From: Coprinopsis marcescibilis
Taxonomy: Eukaryota; Basidiomycota; Agaricomycetes; Agaricales; Psathyrellaceae
Assembly (NCBI GenBank): GCA_004369085.1
Contig: ML210173.1
Coordinates: forward strand, 172,127-236,126
DNA length: 64,000 nucleotides
Reading direction: 5' to 3'
Positions 1-12,408 of this stretch are shown here, one piece after another (within the stretch, counting starts at the first letter, position 1; each line of letters starts with the position of its first letter). The notes beneath the pieces are model-generated. The model saw only the letters and a program-made list of their open reading frames with translations, was not told where the DNA came from and did no database searches. The position numbers were made by a program, and so were the translations under genes.

Positions 1-1314
1 CGGAGTTCTGGACCTGGCCTGGTATTGCGGCCGGTTCAATGGAAGGAATATGAATAGGGCGAGTCTCGCTAGGAGGAGTTCCATATGTGAAGCTCAGGCT
101 TCTAGTTGGAGAAGTGCTCATTGCGATGGGAGGGGATTTGTTCACTCCCGCAACCAATGCCATAAGACTCGGAGGGTGTGGCTGATCGGCGCCATCGAAT
201 TCATCTGCGCTTAACTCCTCCCATGAGTCCAACGCCTCCGGGAGTGGTTGACGCTCTCTGCTTTTGTCCTTGCCTCGCCCAGAAAAGAGTTTCCTGGCAA
301 TAAAGCTTTCGCTTCGGTGAGCAGTGGCGGGTAAAGGGAGTTTCAAAAAGGAGGTCGTCGCAAGGGATGTTGTACTTCTGAAAAACGAGGCATTCCTGTT
401 CGATTGAGCATAAGGCGAGACGCCAGGCGATGGGTGAGCTGAGTGAGGGCGATCGGTCGGACTTTGGAAGCGCGAGGGAAATATTGTCCGAAGCGGCGAG
501 AGCGATAAGAATCTTCGTGAAGGTGAGGTGATTGAAGGAGAGCGCGGCGGATTGTCTGGACCATCGAGGATGGCTGCAAGGTCCAGAACTGGGCGTTGTC
601 TTTGGGGGTGAGAGCCCGGTGACGCATCAAGTATGTGGCCATCTACGGGGCTCGGGAATTCAATCCCACGGCGTGTTCGCCAATCCTCCCGCACACTTCG
701 GACCAATTTCGGGTCTACTCCTGGGGGTACCATGTCGTCCTCATCGATTATTTGCAAGGAGTCATCAGAGTTTGCTGAGCTGGGCCCAGTCTCCGTGTTT
801 GATGCTGCTGAGGGATTAGAGCCGTATGTAGCGTTCGTTGGGATTGTCAGAGGAGGAAGTGAGTTCATTGGGGTGGGCACCAAGGCCACCATACTAGAAC
901 AGACGGAGAGGGGAGTCGCAATTGCCTCTTGGAATGAGGGCGGCGGGTAATTTGGAACCTCTGAAAGAATGTCAGATATATGCTCCCCACTTGGTAGAAA
1001 GGCGACTCACCATCGTTCATATCGTTCATGTAGGGTCGATCTGCGCGACCCGCCTGAGGGCGAGTCTGCTTTCGATTACCACTACGAGTGGCAGTCAGGC
1101 TTCGAGTAGTCTTTGGACCGACATTAAACCTTTCTTCTTCCGGCCGAAAGCTTCTGTCCGCCCTCGTTCGCGCCTTCGCGCCTTTCTTGCCTTTACCGGA
1201 GCGCGCCTGCTCGGGACTCTCTGGAGGCGAGTTCATCTGCCGAGCTTGCTGAAAACTGGTCACACTTTGCGTTGTCCAGGCTGCCGAGTCCCCTTGAGCC
1301 CTGTACAAGGACAT
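1..1314 (-). CDS. Ser/Pro-rich hypothetical protein, 3' end beyond the window
   Basis: I do not recognise this protein. Two exons are supported: 1011-1314 (or beginning further upstream) and 1-960, joined across a 50-base intron (961-1010) with a GTGAGT donor and a TTTCAG acceptor. After the junction the frame stays open to the window edge, which is unlikely by chance over 960 bases. The N-terminus is basic (GKGKKGAKARTR), and the rest is rich in Ser, Pro and Thr and looks disordered, with a small charged block (WRTRRGIEFPSPVDG). The start is uncertain. ATG at 1314 is the first in-frame one I see, another lies at 1236, and an unseen 5' exon is possible. No domain, signal peptide or membrane segment is visible. 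Confidence 0.55.
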
Positions 1315-1906
1315 TGAACAAATCGAGGAGAGATGAGTGGAGACTTTGGGTGACCATGTGTTCGCCACGGTTTTGCAGCATTGCAGGCTTTGGTACTGCT
1401 TTCAGTTGTTTGACGCTTCATCACCGATCGTATGCTCCGAGAACATAAACTGAGGTGATAAAGATAAGAAAAAGGGACAGGATCGATATCTAGCCATCGA
1501 AGTCAGCGGTTATGCGTTCAAGTTCGAAATCAGAGTCCAGGATCCCGCCGGTTGTGAAGCCGCGTTATTGTCCCCGCCTTGTTGCGCAATGCCTTCCTTA
1601 ACAAACAAATACATAGTCGGACTCTGTTGCGCTTTAGCCGCCCAAAAGGCTCGAGCGGGAACAATCTACTCAAACTCTCTATCGATGGGTGGCAAGACTT
1701 ACAGTAAAGTCCAATCCAGACTCATACAGGCCGCGGGAAGACATGAGCGAGACGACGAAGTAACAAACAGAAAATGTTTCGGACAAAAGAAATAAATCTA
1801 ATAAACAACTAAATGGTAGTCATACTTCTACCCTGCTCATCAACATTATCGGAGCGTTACGCACCCAAACATTGACATGATGTCTGTACATCATTTCAAG
1901 AGCTTA
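1315..1906. other. Intergenic region
   Basis: It lies between the 5' side of the left-edge gene and the 3' end of the Nup96 gene. One short plus-strand open frame (1568-1795) has no splice partner or recognisable sequence. I see nothing else here. Confidence 0.5.
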
Positions 1907-4900
1907 TTATGCGTATTCGTGCAAAAACCTCGCGTAACCTCTACCCTTGATCAAATTGATTTTCGTAGCCCCATCCATAAAGTTCAACACGGGTTGTTTC
2001 AACTGTCCAATGAAATTAGTTCCTACCCACATAAATGAATGAATAGAAATTGTCACTAACCAACATGCCTGGTTTTGCCTTCCGCATGACAGCAACTAAG
2101 CTTTGCGTCATCTCCTCCACTGCTGCACAATGCCTATCATCAACCGCACGAGGCCGATGCAATACATCCGGCAACAACGCAATAAGTTTGGGAATCTTGC
2201 GGGTGAGGTCGTCGAGCTCTGCAGTTTGGGCAGCGTCGGGGATAGTGGTGTCTTCGCCCTCTTCGGTTTGTTCCGATTGTATTTGTTCTAGGAGAAGAGG
2301 TACCCTAGTCAATATGTCGACGTAGTCGATGAACACCTGGGGCAAATACAACGGCTTTAATATCATTCTTAAGGCGAGGATATATGGCAGACCTTTCCGC
2401 GCACAAACCACCCCTCAATCTTATCGCGCCGACCATCCAGATCAAACACTTCAAACAGTTCCCTCAATAGTTCCAAATCACGCCGGAGAATTGCATCTGG
2501 TGCCAATTCCAGTACCGCCAGATCATGGGCAGGACCATGTAGTTGTGCCGAAAGGTAGAGCTCATATGCGTCGAAGATGTTGCCTTGATCAAGAGCGTAA
2601 ATCGCCTGGTTTAATTAGAACCTGTTTAATCGTTTGAAACTGATTGCACCCCCACCTTTGCTTCATGAACCCAAGTTATTGGGATCTTCAAACTCCCAAC
2701 GAGGCCTCGTGTCAGCCATTCGTTCATATCAGGAGCCCAACGAGCAAGCAGGTCCTTTATAGCCTTCTCGCGTCTAAAAAAGGTAAGATATAATCAGAAT
2801 CGCCAATGCAATTACCACAAATTGAAACCTTACCCTTGGCTGGCCTCAAGATGCAACAAAACAAACGCAGCTTCCTGAACCATACCCCAGCTCTCCAACG
2901 CAAATGCATAACTGTTAGTTAGGAGATCAGCAGTTGGACTAAGGCCTTCCCTTGCCAAGAGGTCTCCAGCATCAGATTCTTCGTCGCTGCTGTGGCCATG
3001 ACCCACACCATTTGCTAATCCATTCGCCCTCGTTGATTTAGGGACGAAGGTGCGATCTGAGAAATCGCGAATCCTCATAACCCGCGAGATAATGATGTAC
3101 AGGTGCCAACACATGCCAAGTCCACCTGACCGTTCATCGGGGCCAAACGAGTGGGGATCCAAGATCTGGGAAAGGGAGAGCGAAGGGTCGGCGTGTAGAC
3201 GTATTAGGGAGTATAGCGGGTCCTCTAGCTGAAGTTTGGATGTAGATGGTGCCGAATTAGAGCCTAGAAGGCCCAACCCCGTTCTTGAAGGCCCTGGTGC
3301 AGAGGAGTTGGCAACGTCAGCACTAGCTTGTCCTGCATGGCCCTCGGTATGCCACCTCGGCAGGGGTCGGGCGATGGTTATCGTGCTATACCGATGGATA
3401 AGGGTTTGGTAGAACGAAACAACATCCCCAACTGTTCCGTCAATGCCAGTCCCGTACCACAGGCAAAGACCAAATATCCGCTTCCAGTCAAGACCAGAGC
3501 AGACATCTTGCACCCAGTTGGAAAGTGATGCGTCATCTTGAGGCGGAGGTCCTGCGAGGAGCTGGTACACTTTCCAGATGCCTTTGCTTATCAGTCCACC
3601 TGTGATCCCTCCCAACCCGATAGCATCCGCAGGAGACAACTTTTCCTGTTTCCAGATGTCTAGTTGTTCCCGCACGTGTGCCTTAAAGGTATCATCGCCT
3701 CCGGCTTGGCTGACGAGGGTGGCGAGTTTAACGAATCCTGAGTCGATAGCAGTATTGCAAGCCTGGTGAACTTGGTGTCCGGTAAGTTGTGAGTATATTA
3801 CATCCGCGGGTGAGTATGAGGAGCCTAAGGTGTCGCGGTCAGCATTAGTCAGTGCTGCGGAGAGAAATAGACAGTTACCAGCAGAACTACTGCTTCCTTT
3901 GGCTCGTATTTCGCTTTCAACCGATGGCCCAACAACAGTTTCCAGCCATTTACTCAAAGCGACACGCCTTCTGAGAAGAGTGACTTTATTCCGCACGTCT
4001 GGTGTGATGGCAGTGGCACCAGGCAAGGTTGGGCCCCTGCTTTTTACACTCAATCGGAGGTCAATAGGGTCGAACAACGCACTGCCCAGTCGAAAGAGGG
4101 GCGCTGGGTCGATGGCGTCTGTCGCAGGGAAAAGAGAAGCGAAAGAGGCGAAGTTGAGGGAAGATGCGGCATCGGGTTTGGGAACTGCAGCTGGGACTTC
4201 CGATTCATCCTTGGTGATGGGTGTGTTACTGAGGTGGTGTTGTAAGAGTTTCTGGGCGAGAGCCGGGGGTGACGAGTCTTTCGGTTGTGTTTCAGAAATT
4301 GGGAATGGTCTGCGAGTTATGGAAAGTACAGATGAACCTTCGGAGGGCCTGAACAAAGGAAGTAATGTCTTAGAGAGACGCGCGGTAGCAAATGCAAGGA
4401 GTGCTCACGGTGACGAAAGTGGCCCACAGATAGTTCCAACATGCACAAGAGCACCTCCAGGACCCCAACCTGCGCGGAAGGAACGACCAAAGGCTAAAGC
4501 AGCATCGGCGTAATCACCTTCCCTCCCTTTCGCAATAGTTGAGTTGGTTTCCACTCTGGCATATTTCCTTGAAGGGCGATACACTGCAGGTTCAATGTCA
4601 TGAGCAAAAGAGGCACGCTGTAAACGAACGTCTGTTATAGCACTTTGGTGACATACAAAGTTAAACGATAGCTACCTCTCGCGAATCGTGCCGCAAGCCA
4701 TCGCCTTCAGAGTCGCGACTGTGTTTTCGATTCAGGGGACCATTTGACCCTTGAAGGTTCAATATTTTGTGACCGGGCTTCGGTTGGTTTAACGCTTTGA
4801 GGGCAGCGGCTTCTTCAGGCATCCGAAAGAGCGAGGTTTGCATGACATGCATTTTCTGCGCATCCACTCCAAGTTGCCTAGCCCAGGGAATAATGTTGGG

Positions 4901-5275
4901 ATCGCCATTGGTTCCTCGGTGTTCTGGTGTCGAAGACCGCGAGGAAGTCGACGATGAAGAACGGGAAAGGAGCTCCACGTCTTCATCCCCGTCAAGTTGA
5001 ATGTCGCCGTTCTCGTCCTCGACCAAAGCAGTCCGGGGTCGCCTCGGTTTCCCGTACAGCAATTCGCGCTCGAGCATTCGTACCGATGAGGCACTGCCCG
5101 ACGAATACCTGTCATCGTCTTCTTCTTCATCGCTAACCTCTTCCTCGCTTTCTTCTTCCTCAGATCCTGACTGGTCAGACTCTTGCGCGGCTTGAGGCTT
5201 TGTTGAGGTCGGTTGGTAGTCGGAGTCCTCGTCGCTGCTGCTGCTTTCGCTTGCGTATGCACGGAAGCGCGTCAT
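1907..5275 (-). CDS. NUP96: Nucleoporin Nup96 (Nup145C-type), stand-alone gene
   Basis: Structural nucleoporin expected in the Y-shaped (Nup84/Nup107) complex of the nuclear pore. Seven exons: 4676-5275, 4409-4617, 2834-4348, 2656-2773, 2393-2605, 2061-2336 and 1907-2002. They sum to 3027 bases (1008 residues), all with GT-AG introns of 50-60 bases and matching phases. ATG at 5275 opens an acidic Ser/Glu/Asp stretch. Around residues 230-260 comes the Nup98/96-type block GRSFRAGWGPGGALVHVG. The C-terminal half is the helical Nup96 domain (for example LATLVSQAGGDDTFKAHV, then VYQLLAGPPPQ and IYALDQGNIFDAYELYLS). In vertebrates and fission yeast this protein is made as a Nup98-Nup96 fusion that cleaves itself. 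Here no Nup98 autoproteolytic domain precedes the start, and only 206 bases separate it from the next gene upstream. Confidence 0.93.
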
Positions 5276-5481
5276 TTTCGTATATCTGGCGACGGGGAGA
5301 ACACGACTTGCGAATACTTGGGAGAGTGGACTCGGATGCCTGATCGACCGCACGGTTGGCGTTCCCAGTGATGCCAAGACCGTCAACAACAAGCAAGCCC
5401 AAACATCACATTCCTCTCTCAGAGTTCCGACGTCCCAAACAAAATATTGCAATTCCTTTGTATTACATATCGATTCCACAT

Positions 5482-6941
5482 TTATCGAGGATCGTAAACC
5501 GTGCATCCCATCTTATCAAGCCATTCAGAGCGAGCTTGCTCTCTGGTGCAAGACATCGAGTTACTGACCCCCAGGCATTGGCCTGTCCCGCACTGACTAT
5601 TCCCACCTTCCACCTTCCATAGCTGACCCAGCTTCGGGCTAGTGGCGAAATTCATCTTACCAGGATCGGGCAGACACTTGTGGCTGGTCCCAGCGGATCC
5701 CAAGCGAGGAATAAGTGGCGGGAGAGTCTCTGGTGATGACGCGTATTGAAATATTCGGAGCCGCTGGGCTGACGAAAGTAAAGGTGCCAGCAGGGACAGA
5801 ATCGAGAGTTGGAGCTCGGTTGGCAGGTACCTGAAAGGAAATGTGCGCCTGGGAACCTCCAGATTTCTAGTGGGTAGTGATTCCCCTTCCATAATTCGTC
5901 CAGCAGCCAATGGGACGTGCAGTAATGATGTACGGGCGTATCGCAAGAGTTGCAGCGCCTGGTGCTCCACCTCTCTTTTGAAAGTAGCATTCCTGATAGA
6001 GATCCTGTTCTGTTTCGACCGGCACTCGGTCCAAAGATTCGAGTTGGGGATTATCGTAGGCTCCGTACTCTCTTCGCTCCCATTGTCCGAGACATATTCG
6101 ACCATGTCGCTGGCTGACTCTGGGAGCTCGTTGGCGTAGAATTCCATGGTTGTAAGCGAATAGTTACTGCGTCCGATCACTCGCACAAGTGACGTGACCC
6201 CTTTTATCCCTAGCTGGTTTCCATTGCATTTGAAAGTCTGAAGGTAACATCGTTCGGGGGAGCGGAGGTATGCAGAGATGTGAGGGACTGAGCGAGGTGT
6301 CATGCCGATGCTGGACACATGGAGCTCCTTCAAGGAACGACAGTTGAGAGCAGGGAAGAAGTACTCGGCAAAAGTGTCCCCAAGCTCGCCATTGATGGTG
6401 ACTGAAAGTGCTTGCAAACGCGAGGAGTTGACGGCTTTCACGAAGGAGTCGGTAACATGAGCATCACCCTTGAAGGCATTCTGTACCGAAGGTTTAAGTG
6501 TTAGGGGTGTGGTGATTAACGATGCAGCTCACAGCTTGTATAAAGAGCTCTTTCAGATGCGCATTGCCCACTAGATAATGGGAAATTGCTAGCAGTCCTT
6601 GGTTGCCGATGCCGTTGGAATTAAGGCTTATCTCTGCGATGGGGTACCTTTGGCCGATTTGAGATCCAAGAAAAGTGAACAGGACTGCACAACCATCATC
6701 TCCAAGATCGTTGTGGCCCAACAGAAGTTTCTTGACTGTCCTTCTAGAAGATATCATGGCAATAACATCCTGGGCACCTGAGCAAATCAGTCAGGGGGTC
6801 AGCGTCATGGTTCTCGAAAAATTAAACAAACCCGTTCGTCATTGTACCTCTAACCGAGCACAATCCAGCATCCAAGCGATGTACTTCTGCCCTACTCGAA
6901 AGGGCTTCCTTCGGCGCGAATGTTCGAAAATTCTGAGCCAT
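5482..6941 (-). CDS. Leucine-rich repeat (RNI-like) protein
   Basis: Three exons (6848-6941, 6533-6777, 5482-6480) give 445 residues. Introns at 6778-6847 and 6481-6532 are GT-AG and in phase. The start is ATG at 6941. Residues about 30-180 contain ribonuclease-inhibitor-like leucine-rich repeats, for example KKLLLGHNDLGDDG, AEISLNSNGIGNQG and LKELHVSSIGM. Such repeats form a curved protein-binding surface. A C-terminal block (FRYLPTELQLSILSLLAPLL) has an F-box-like flavour but is too short for me to call. The extreme C-terminus holds four Cys (QCGTGQC... SCTRE). A short intron beginning GTAAGA near 5660 cannot be excluded, but the frame is open without it. The specific role is unknown. The stop lies 206 bases from the Nup96 start, in the same orientation. 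Confidence 0.8.
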
Positions 6942-7646
6942 GTTAAGGAGAATTTGTGTCGGTGAATGTCGTCACTGAATGAGTTGCCGTGGGAAATATT
7001 TGACCTGGTGGCCACGCTTCTTGTTCACAGCTGCCACAAGGTTTTTCTTTCACGATGCTCACGTTGGCCCGACTCTTCATCTCTCGGGAAAATTTGGCTC
7101 TTCGTCGCGTAGAATACTCGGACCTACGGACAACAGCTCGATGGGATTAAGGACCTGGATTTTGTTAACGCAATTCTTCTCCGCCTGAGTCGGGACACCT
7201 GGTGATCCGTTTGTTTGCTTTCACTGGGGTTATTTGAACAAAGCTGGCAATGGGATAACTGATTTCACTAGGTCCTTTCCTTCTTAAACCGAAAAGTCAT
7301 CAAGAAAAAGCAAAACTCAAACGGTTGGCCCGACTCTCGAGGAAACGCGTCGCGGATTCAAGAATCAGACGGAGCGTTGCTATCGCCGTCGCAGCCGACT
7401 ACGTCTCTTTTGCCTCAGTTTTCCTCTCTAATCCTGTCCCAGGTCTTGGTTCTTCCGACGTTTAATCCCTCTGCTGACTTTGTCGAGAAAATCTCCCGAC
7501 AGTATCTTCTACCTCCGTCACATGAATCTAGAGCTTCCATTCATTTTACCGAAGACCAACATCTTATGGGCTCGAGATGTTACCAGATTTGGTCTCATGA
7601 ACTTTATAACTGGACCTTCAATGATTGTTTGGCTCTCTAACTCACA
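6942..7646. other. Divergent intergenic region
   Basis: It separates the divergent starts of the LRR gene and the GH53 gene, so it should hold both promoters. The part just before 7647 is CT-rich (for example around 7410-7440), as is common upstream of fungal start codons. No convincing gene is seen. The short frames at 7377-7743 run into the GH53 exon in other frames. Confidence 0.5.
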
Positions 7647-8974
7647 ATGTGGGCACCCTTTTCCTTGCTGCTCGGGCTCTCTGCCATTGTATCCAGCGTC
7701 GGCGCCATCCAATACCGTGGCGCGGATTTCTCCTCTCTCGTGAACCTAGAGAATCAAGGTACCCGCTACAAGGAGAATGGCAACACTCTTCCTCTTGAAA
7801 GGATCCTTGCCAACAATGGGGCCAACTTGGCTCGCATTCGAATCTGGGCTACTGGCAACTACACGGCCTACAGTATCCCTTATGCCCTAAACTTGGCCAA
7901 GCGTGCCCAGGCGGTTGGCATGGATATCTACGTTAACCTGCACTACAGCGACGCTTGTAAGCACTGACGATTGTGTATGTGCCATTTTTTGAGACTCATA
8001 TTATCTTTTTTCAGGGGCAGATCCAGGAAAGCAATGGATTCCGTCCGCCTGGCCCAAGGACCTCAGCGGCCTCAACAACCAAATCTACACGTACGACTGA
8101 GCTTCCAGCTTGCATAAGCATCCCTAATGTGCACAAACTATCTAGCTATACCAGGGACGTTGTCCTGCAATTCCAGAACCAAGGAACTCCTATCAAGTAC
8201 TTGGAAGTGGGTCACCTTCACTCTACACCGTATGCATCCACTTTTTATAATTGCTGGAAATTCCAGATAGGCAATGAGATTAACGACGGCATGCTATGGC
8301 CTGTCGGACGTATCTCGCAAAACGGCTATGGTCCACTGTCGGAGCTTCTCCACTCGGCTGCGGCAGGAACCAGGGCTGCATCTTCGTCTGTGAGGATCAT
8401 GGTACACTTAGCCAACGGCTGGAACAACGCTGCTGTGACCTCGTTTTTCAATAACGTTTTCTTGCCTGGTAAACTAACCACGAGCGACGTGGACGTCCTT
8501 GGATTCTCGTTCTATCCGTTCTACGGAACTAGCGCCACATTGAACAATCTCCGAACGAGCCTGACCAACATTGCCAATCGATTGGCCAAGGCAAGTCATG
8601 TCGCACTCGTGTGGTCATTCTCTGATTGTGGGTGTAGGAAGTCATGGTTGTCGAAGTTAACTGGCCTTTCTCCTGTCCGAACGTCAACTTGAGCGAACCC
8701 CGACACCCTACTGGAAATGACGGTCAAGTTTCGTTCTTCAACAACGTCAAGAACATTGTTGAAGCTCTTCCGAATGGTCGCGGAACTGGGATCGTATACT
8801 GGGAGCCAGCTTGGATCGGGAATGCCGGCTTGGGTTCTGCTTGTCTTGTATGTGCTACAGCTTCTCTGTGCTACACAACCTGACAAAGGACTCTCATGAC
8901 ACTCTCAGGACAATCTCATCGTTGACAATTCTGGAAACGTCAGACCTAGCGTAAGGATGTTCAGTGCTCCGTGA
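7647..8974 (+). CDS. GH53 arabinogalactan endo-beta-1,4-galactanase, secreted
   Basis: Cleaves beta-1,4-galactan side chains of pectin outside the cell. Six exons (7647-7956, 8015-8090, 8146-8206, 8267-8590, 8638-8847, 8909-8974) give 348 residues, the normal GH53 length. A hydrophobic signal peptide (about residues 1-20, ending near SVGA) precedes QYRGADFSS. Family blocks seen: ANLARIRIWATGNY, DIYVNLHYSDAWADPGKQ, IGNEINDGMLWPVGRI (with the acid/base Glu) and EVMVVEVNWPFSCP (with the nucleophile Glu). The intron 8591-8637 begins GCAAGT instead of GT. This is the usual consensus for a GC-AG intron, and the frame needs it. It points to a plant-material degrader. Confidence 0.93.
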
Positions 8975-9288
8975 ACGGTTTCATGCCCATAGTTCCGACG
9001 CCTTGCCGTTATCATTTGGTTATCATCATGTTATTGCAGTCCTGAAATGTCTTTGACAGAATTCGTCGGAAACTTGAATTGTCCTGGTATTGTGTGCTAC
9101 TAGTAAGTACAGGTATGTGCATATTCGTATGTTTTTGGATTGCATCAGAGGAACCTATTTGGTACTAAAACGTTCACGAGTCGTTTCAAGGTTAATATCC
9201 GACCGTCTTTGAGCTTGCGGGCATGTATGTTCACTCAAAAGCGAACTACTCCTTGCCATTGACATCTCCGGATGTCTACCATTCGTGT
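8975..9288. other. Convergent intergenic region
   Basis: This 314-base gap lies between the 3' ends of the GH53 gene and the seven-helix protein gene. It probably holds both 3' UTRs. No gene is seen. Confidence 0.5.
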
Positions 9289-10458
9289 CTAGAGTGCTCC
9301 CCTCAACTCAGGATCGGAAGGAGAGAACCTGAGTCTGTTCTCTGAATCCTCTTCTACAGTTGGATTGCTAAAATTCACATTATCTGGATAGGACCTTCCT
9401 GCAGCTACCCTGTAGATAATTAGCTGCGGGCAGAAGGTCTGCAGTTGTAACTCGGGTGAGAATATCATAGGGAGGTGACAACGGCAGAACGTACGCAAAG
9501 GGAACCCCAGATGGCCGTGAAAACCACCGATGCAGGTCCGTGTTCCGATTCTGGCGAAGGCCTAGGTAAGTTGAGGACAGCGGCGATAATTCCGGCAACA
9601 GCCAGTGGTAGGGCTGACTCTACAAGAATCGCGACTGGACCGGTGTACATATGGTTGTTTTCGACGTCACACAGCTTGGCGATGCGATAACGAATGTAGA
9701 GCAGGCGTCCGACGATTAAGCTGGTGACCAGAACGTGGAAGGCGGCGGATGTCAGATACCATGCAGAGGCAATGCCAATGTTAACGGATTTTCTGGGCTT
9801 CGTTTGAACCCCTGTGGCAATTCCAAGTGCTAAGGATAAGCGTGTGGGCGCTTAGTATGGTGCACACTGGCGCCGACAGCCAAAATATAACCCACCGAGA
9901 AAAGCCAGTGATAATATTCCCGGAAAGATTATGACCCATTTTCTATCCGTCCAAATAATATAGCACCGGTACAGCTTAAATGTTCAGTGGTAAGCTGCTT
10001 AATGCCGAGTAGAGGATAGGACAATACCAGGAGTAAGTCTCCTAGGGTAATCGCGGCATATCCAAGAACATCGCCCAAGAGTGACACCCACTGGGTTGGT
10101 CCATTTTGCACAAAGGGGTTCCTTGGGTCTGGGAAAAACGCGGCCTGTACAGATATCAGGTCTTGTGTTATGGATATGATACTCAGGACGAGTATAACCA
10201 CACTCAGAGCCACATATTTCTTTCGTGCTCTTTTGGTGGCTTGCGAGCTTTCGAAGTAGTAAAATAAACCACTGATATTGACAAAAACCTGCATGCCTTT
10301 TGGATTTTAGCGCCGAAAGCTTTTACAGCGTCAGGGGAGGTTCTGTTAAGCTACTCACCCAACACGAGTACGACGCATGTCGTTGCTGTGTATAGGGATT
10401 GGAGTTTTGCTCGGAGCATCAGCTGTGTCTCGACAGAGGTTGAGGCCAGTGGGTCCAT
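9289..10458 (-). CDS. Seven-helix membrane protein of unknown function
   Basis: Five exons (10359-10458, 10028-10296, 9896-9974, 9495-9829, 9289-9438) give 310 residues, with all phases matching. Start ATG at 10458. Hydrophobic segments appear in the order expected for the large basidiomycete family of seven-helix integral membrane proteins: TTCVVLVLGMQVFVNISG, YVALSVVILVLSIIS, LGYAAITLGDLLLLYRCYIIW, WVIIFPGILSLAF, ASAWYLTSAAFHVLVTSLIVG (part), AILVESALPLAVAGIIAAVL, and a last one ending PQLIIYRVAAGRS. The 'AILVES ... AP/CPQLII-RVA-G' block is characteristic of that family. Ligand and partner are unknown and I cannot claim G-protein coupling. The tail after the last helix is acidic and short. 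Confidence 0.82.
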
Positions 10459-12408
10459 TGTTTCCAGAGGTACTATATGGTAATAGAGGTAGGCCTAAGG
10501 CTGCTTGCGTAAATTGATGAGAATTGCGTTGATGCAAGCAATCGGCAACCTAGCCGTCGTCGGAAGCGCTGATGTGGCTGCCCTGACCCCTTAAGCGATA
10601 GGGAGAAATTGGGTGGCTTGTCACGAAAGCTTCAGCAATTCAGGGGAAAGAACTTGGCTGCTCTGGGTTGTGTGAGTTATGGGGAATAGCTAAACACCTT
10701 TTTTTGCACATTCAGGGCTTTTATCGGAAAAACCTGAGTCATCTGCGAGTCGTGGAGCGAAGGCCTGGAGGTATTCAACAGCATGCGCGCCCTCACCGCG
10801 GTCGACGTCACCGTGACGCTCGTGAAAGGGGCGAAACCTGCCATTCTGTTGCTTTAGCAACTCGTTTATGGAACTACTCAGGTCAAAGATCAATTCACTG
10901 ACTGACCGGCGAGCGCTCAGTGCTCTTTGACTGATGGTTTATTTATAAAGAGGGTGTGACAATGGGCGCTGGTCTGGTCGTAAAGCTTGGCTGAGTTGGC
11001 CAAGACGTTGAGACGAATTAGAGATGGTGTGATAGGATACGCATCTATATGATATTTTGCCTCATCTGCTGTAAGTTACGTCCGGATGTCTGGCCAGTAA
11101 ACAGCGGGGCAATGTGCATAAATAATCCCATATGAGTCGGACTCGGATCACGCGCCGCATCTATGGATACTTACAGGAAACTTGAATGTTGTTCGAAACT
11201 GTTGAGATTTCACAGAAGCGGACATTTCGGTCACCATTGATTTCGGCGATGCAAGAGGTAAACATTTTTAGTCTTCCATGAATAGCTGAAGGAAGGTTTC
11301 CATGGATTTGATCATTACATCCACTACACTTTGTCAATCGCGTTTGGCGGGACAACTTGCGGCGATATCGATGCATACATGGGCCCCTTGCCAGCCAGCC
11401 CATTCAGCGCTGTAAAAATAGTGTGTGATACCGGGTTCAATGAGAGTTAGAATTCCCAAATGAAAAGATAAATATATGGATATGCACACTTGTTTTGAAA
11501 TTAAGGAATTCATCATTAGTTGCCGCCGGCAAAGTATGTCACTATGTATTAGGCCCGCCGCGTCGTGAGCGCTGCAAGTCCTGCAGGGTAGTTGCAATTT
11601 CAAGCTGCTCTGAATTCCTGTACGATGTGTGCTGGTTCTCAGTGGGACATTTTGTTAGTTTCAGGTTGTCGTGCCCAGTCCATACTTAGGTTTATTAAAG
11701 GTACTATAGGGGCAATGGCCATCATGATGGTGTTGATTGCCTGTCGGAATTGGCCGAAACCGCGCACGGAAAATGGCCGTGTCGGACGGACAACCCTCCT
11801 TACCCTTGTTGATTGATTTTTTCAGCCTCCAGGTACCCCAGTGGAACCCATATCTGCAAATGCTCAGACTACTCTAAGTATCTGGACCACCACAGTCTGC
11901 CACAGTCCGCGGTGAGTTTCAGGCAACCTAAGCGGCTGACGAGCATTCCAGCCTCGATCAAAAAGCGATATTCGATGTCTGGCCCATTCGAGAGCCATCT
12001 TCGTTGCAAACGAACCGTCTACTGTCCCCTGACTACCTTCTGGACTTGTTAGCCGCCTTTAGCAACTCTAGAACCCTCTGAAGTCACTCACATTTGTTCA
12101 GCGCGAAACACAGGCTGATACAGGTTCCCGGGGGTGGTGTCAGCAATATACGGACGAAATCTGTTCGACAACGATCCGGAAACACACTTATCTAATCTGT
12201 GGGTGGTAGGTACACGAGGAGAGGTCCGAAAAGGGTGGTGGATCTTACTCCACAAACCTTGCCCAGTGAGTCTTCTTAAGGGGTGATAATGGTAACAGCT
12301 GCTGACGTCGTTTCACAAGTTGTCGAACCACCAGAGATACGGTTTATATAACGACCACTTTGCTCAGAGATAGATTCTCGAAAGCATTTGGAAGACGTTT
12401 TGCGACAA
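10459..12408. other. Long intergenic region, possible gene relics
   Basis: Several short open frames (10668-10901; 11161-11603 on the minus strand; 11592-12052) do not join into a gene I can support. Around 11813-11920 a short plus-strand stretch between CAG and GTGAG reads like an exon (PPGTPVEPISANAQTT), but I find no partner exons. It may hold a decayed gene. The promoter of the gene starting at 12409 should lie at the right end. Confidence 0.35.
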
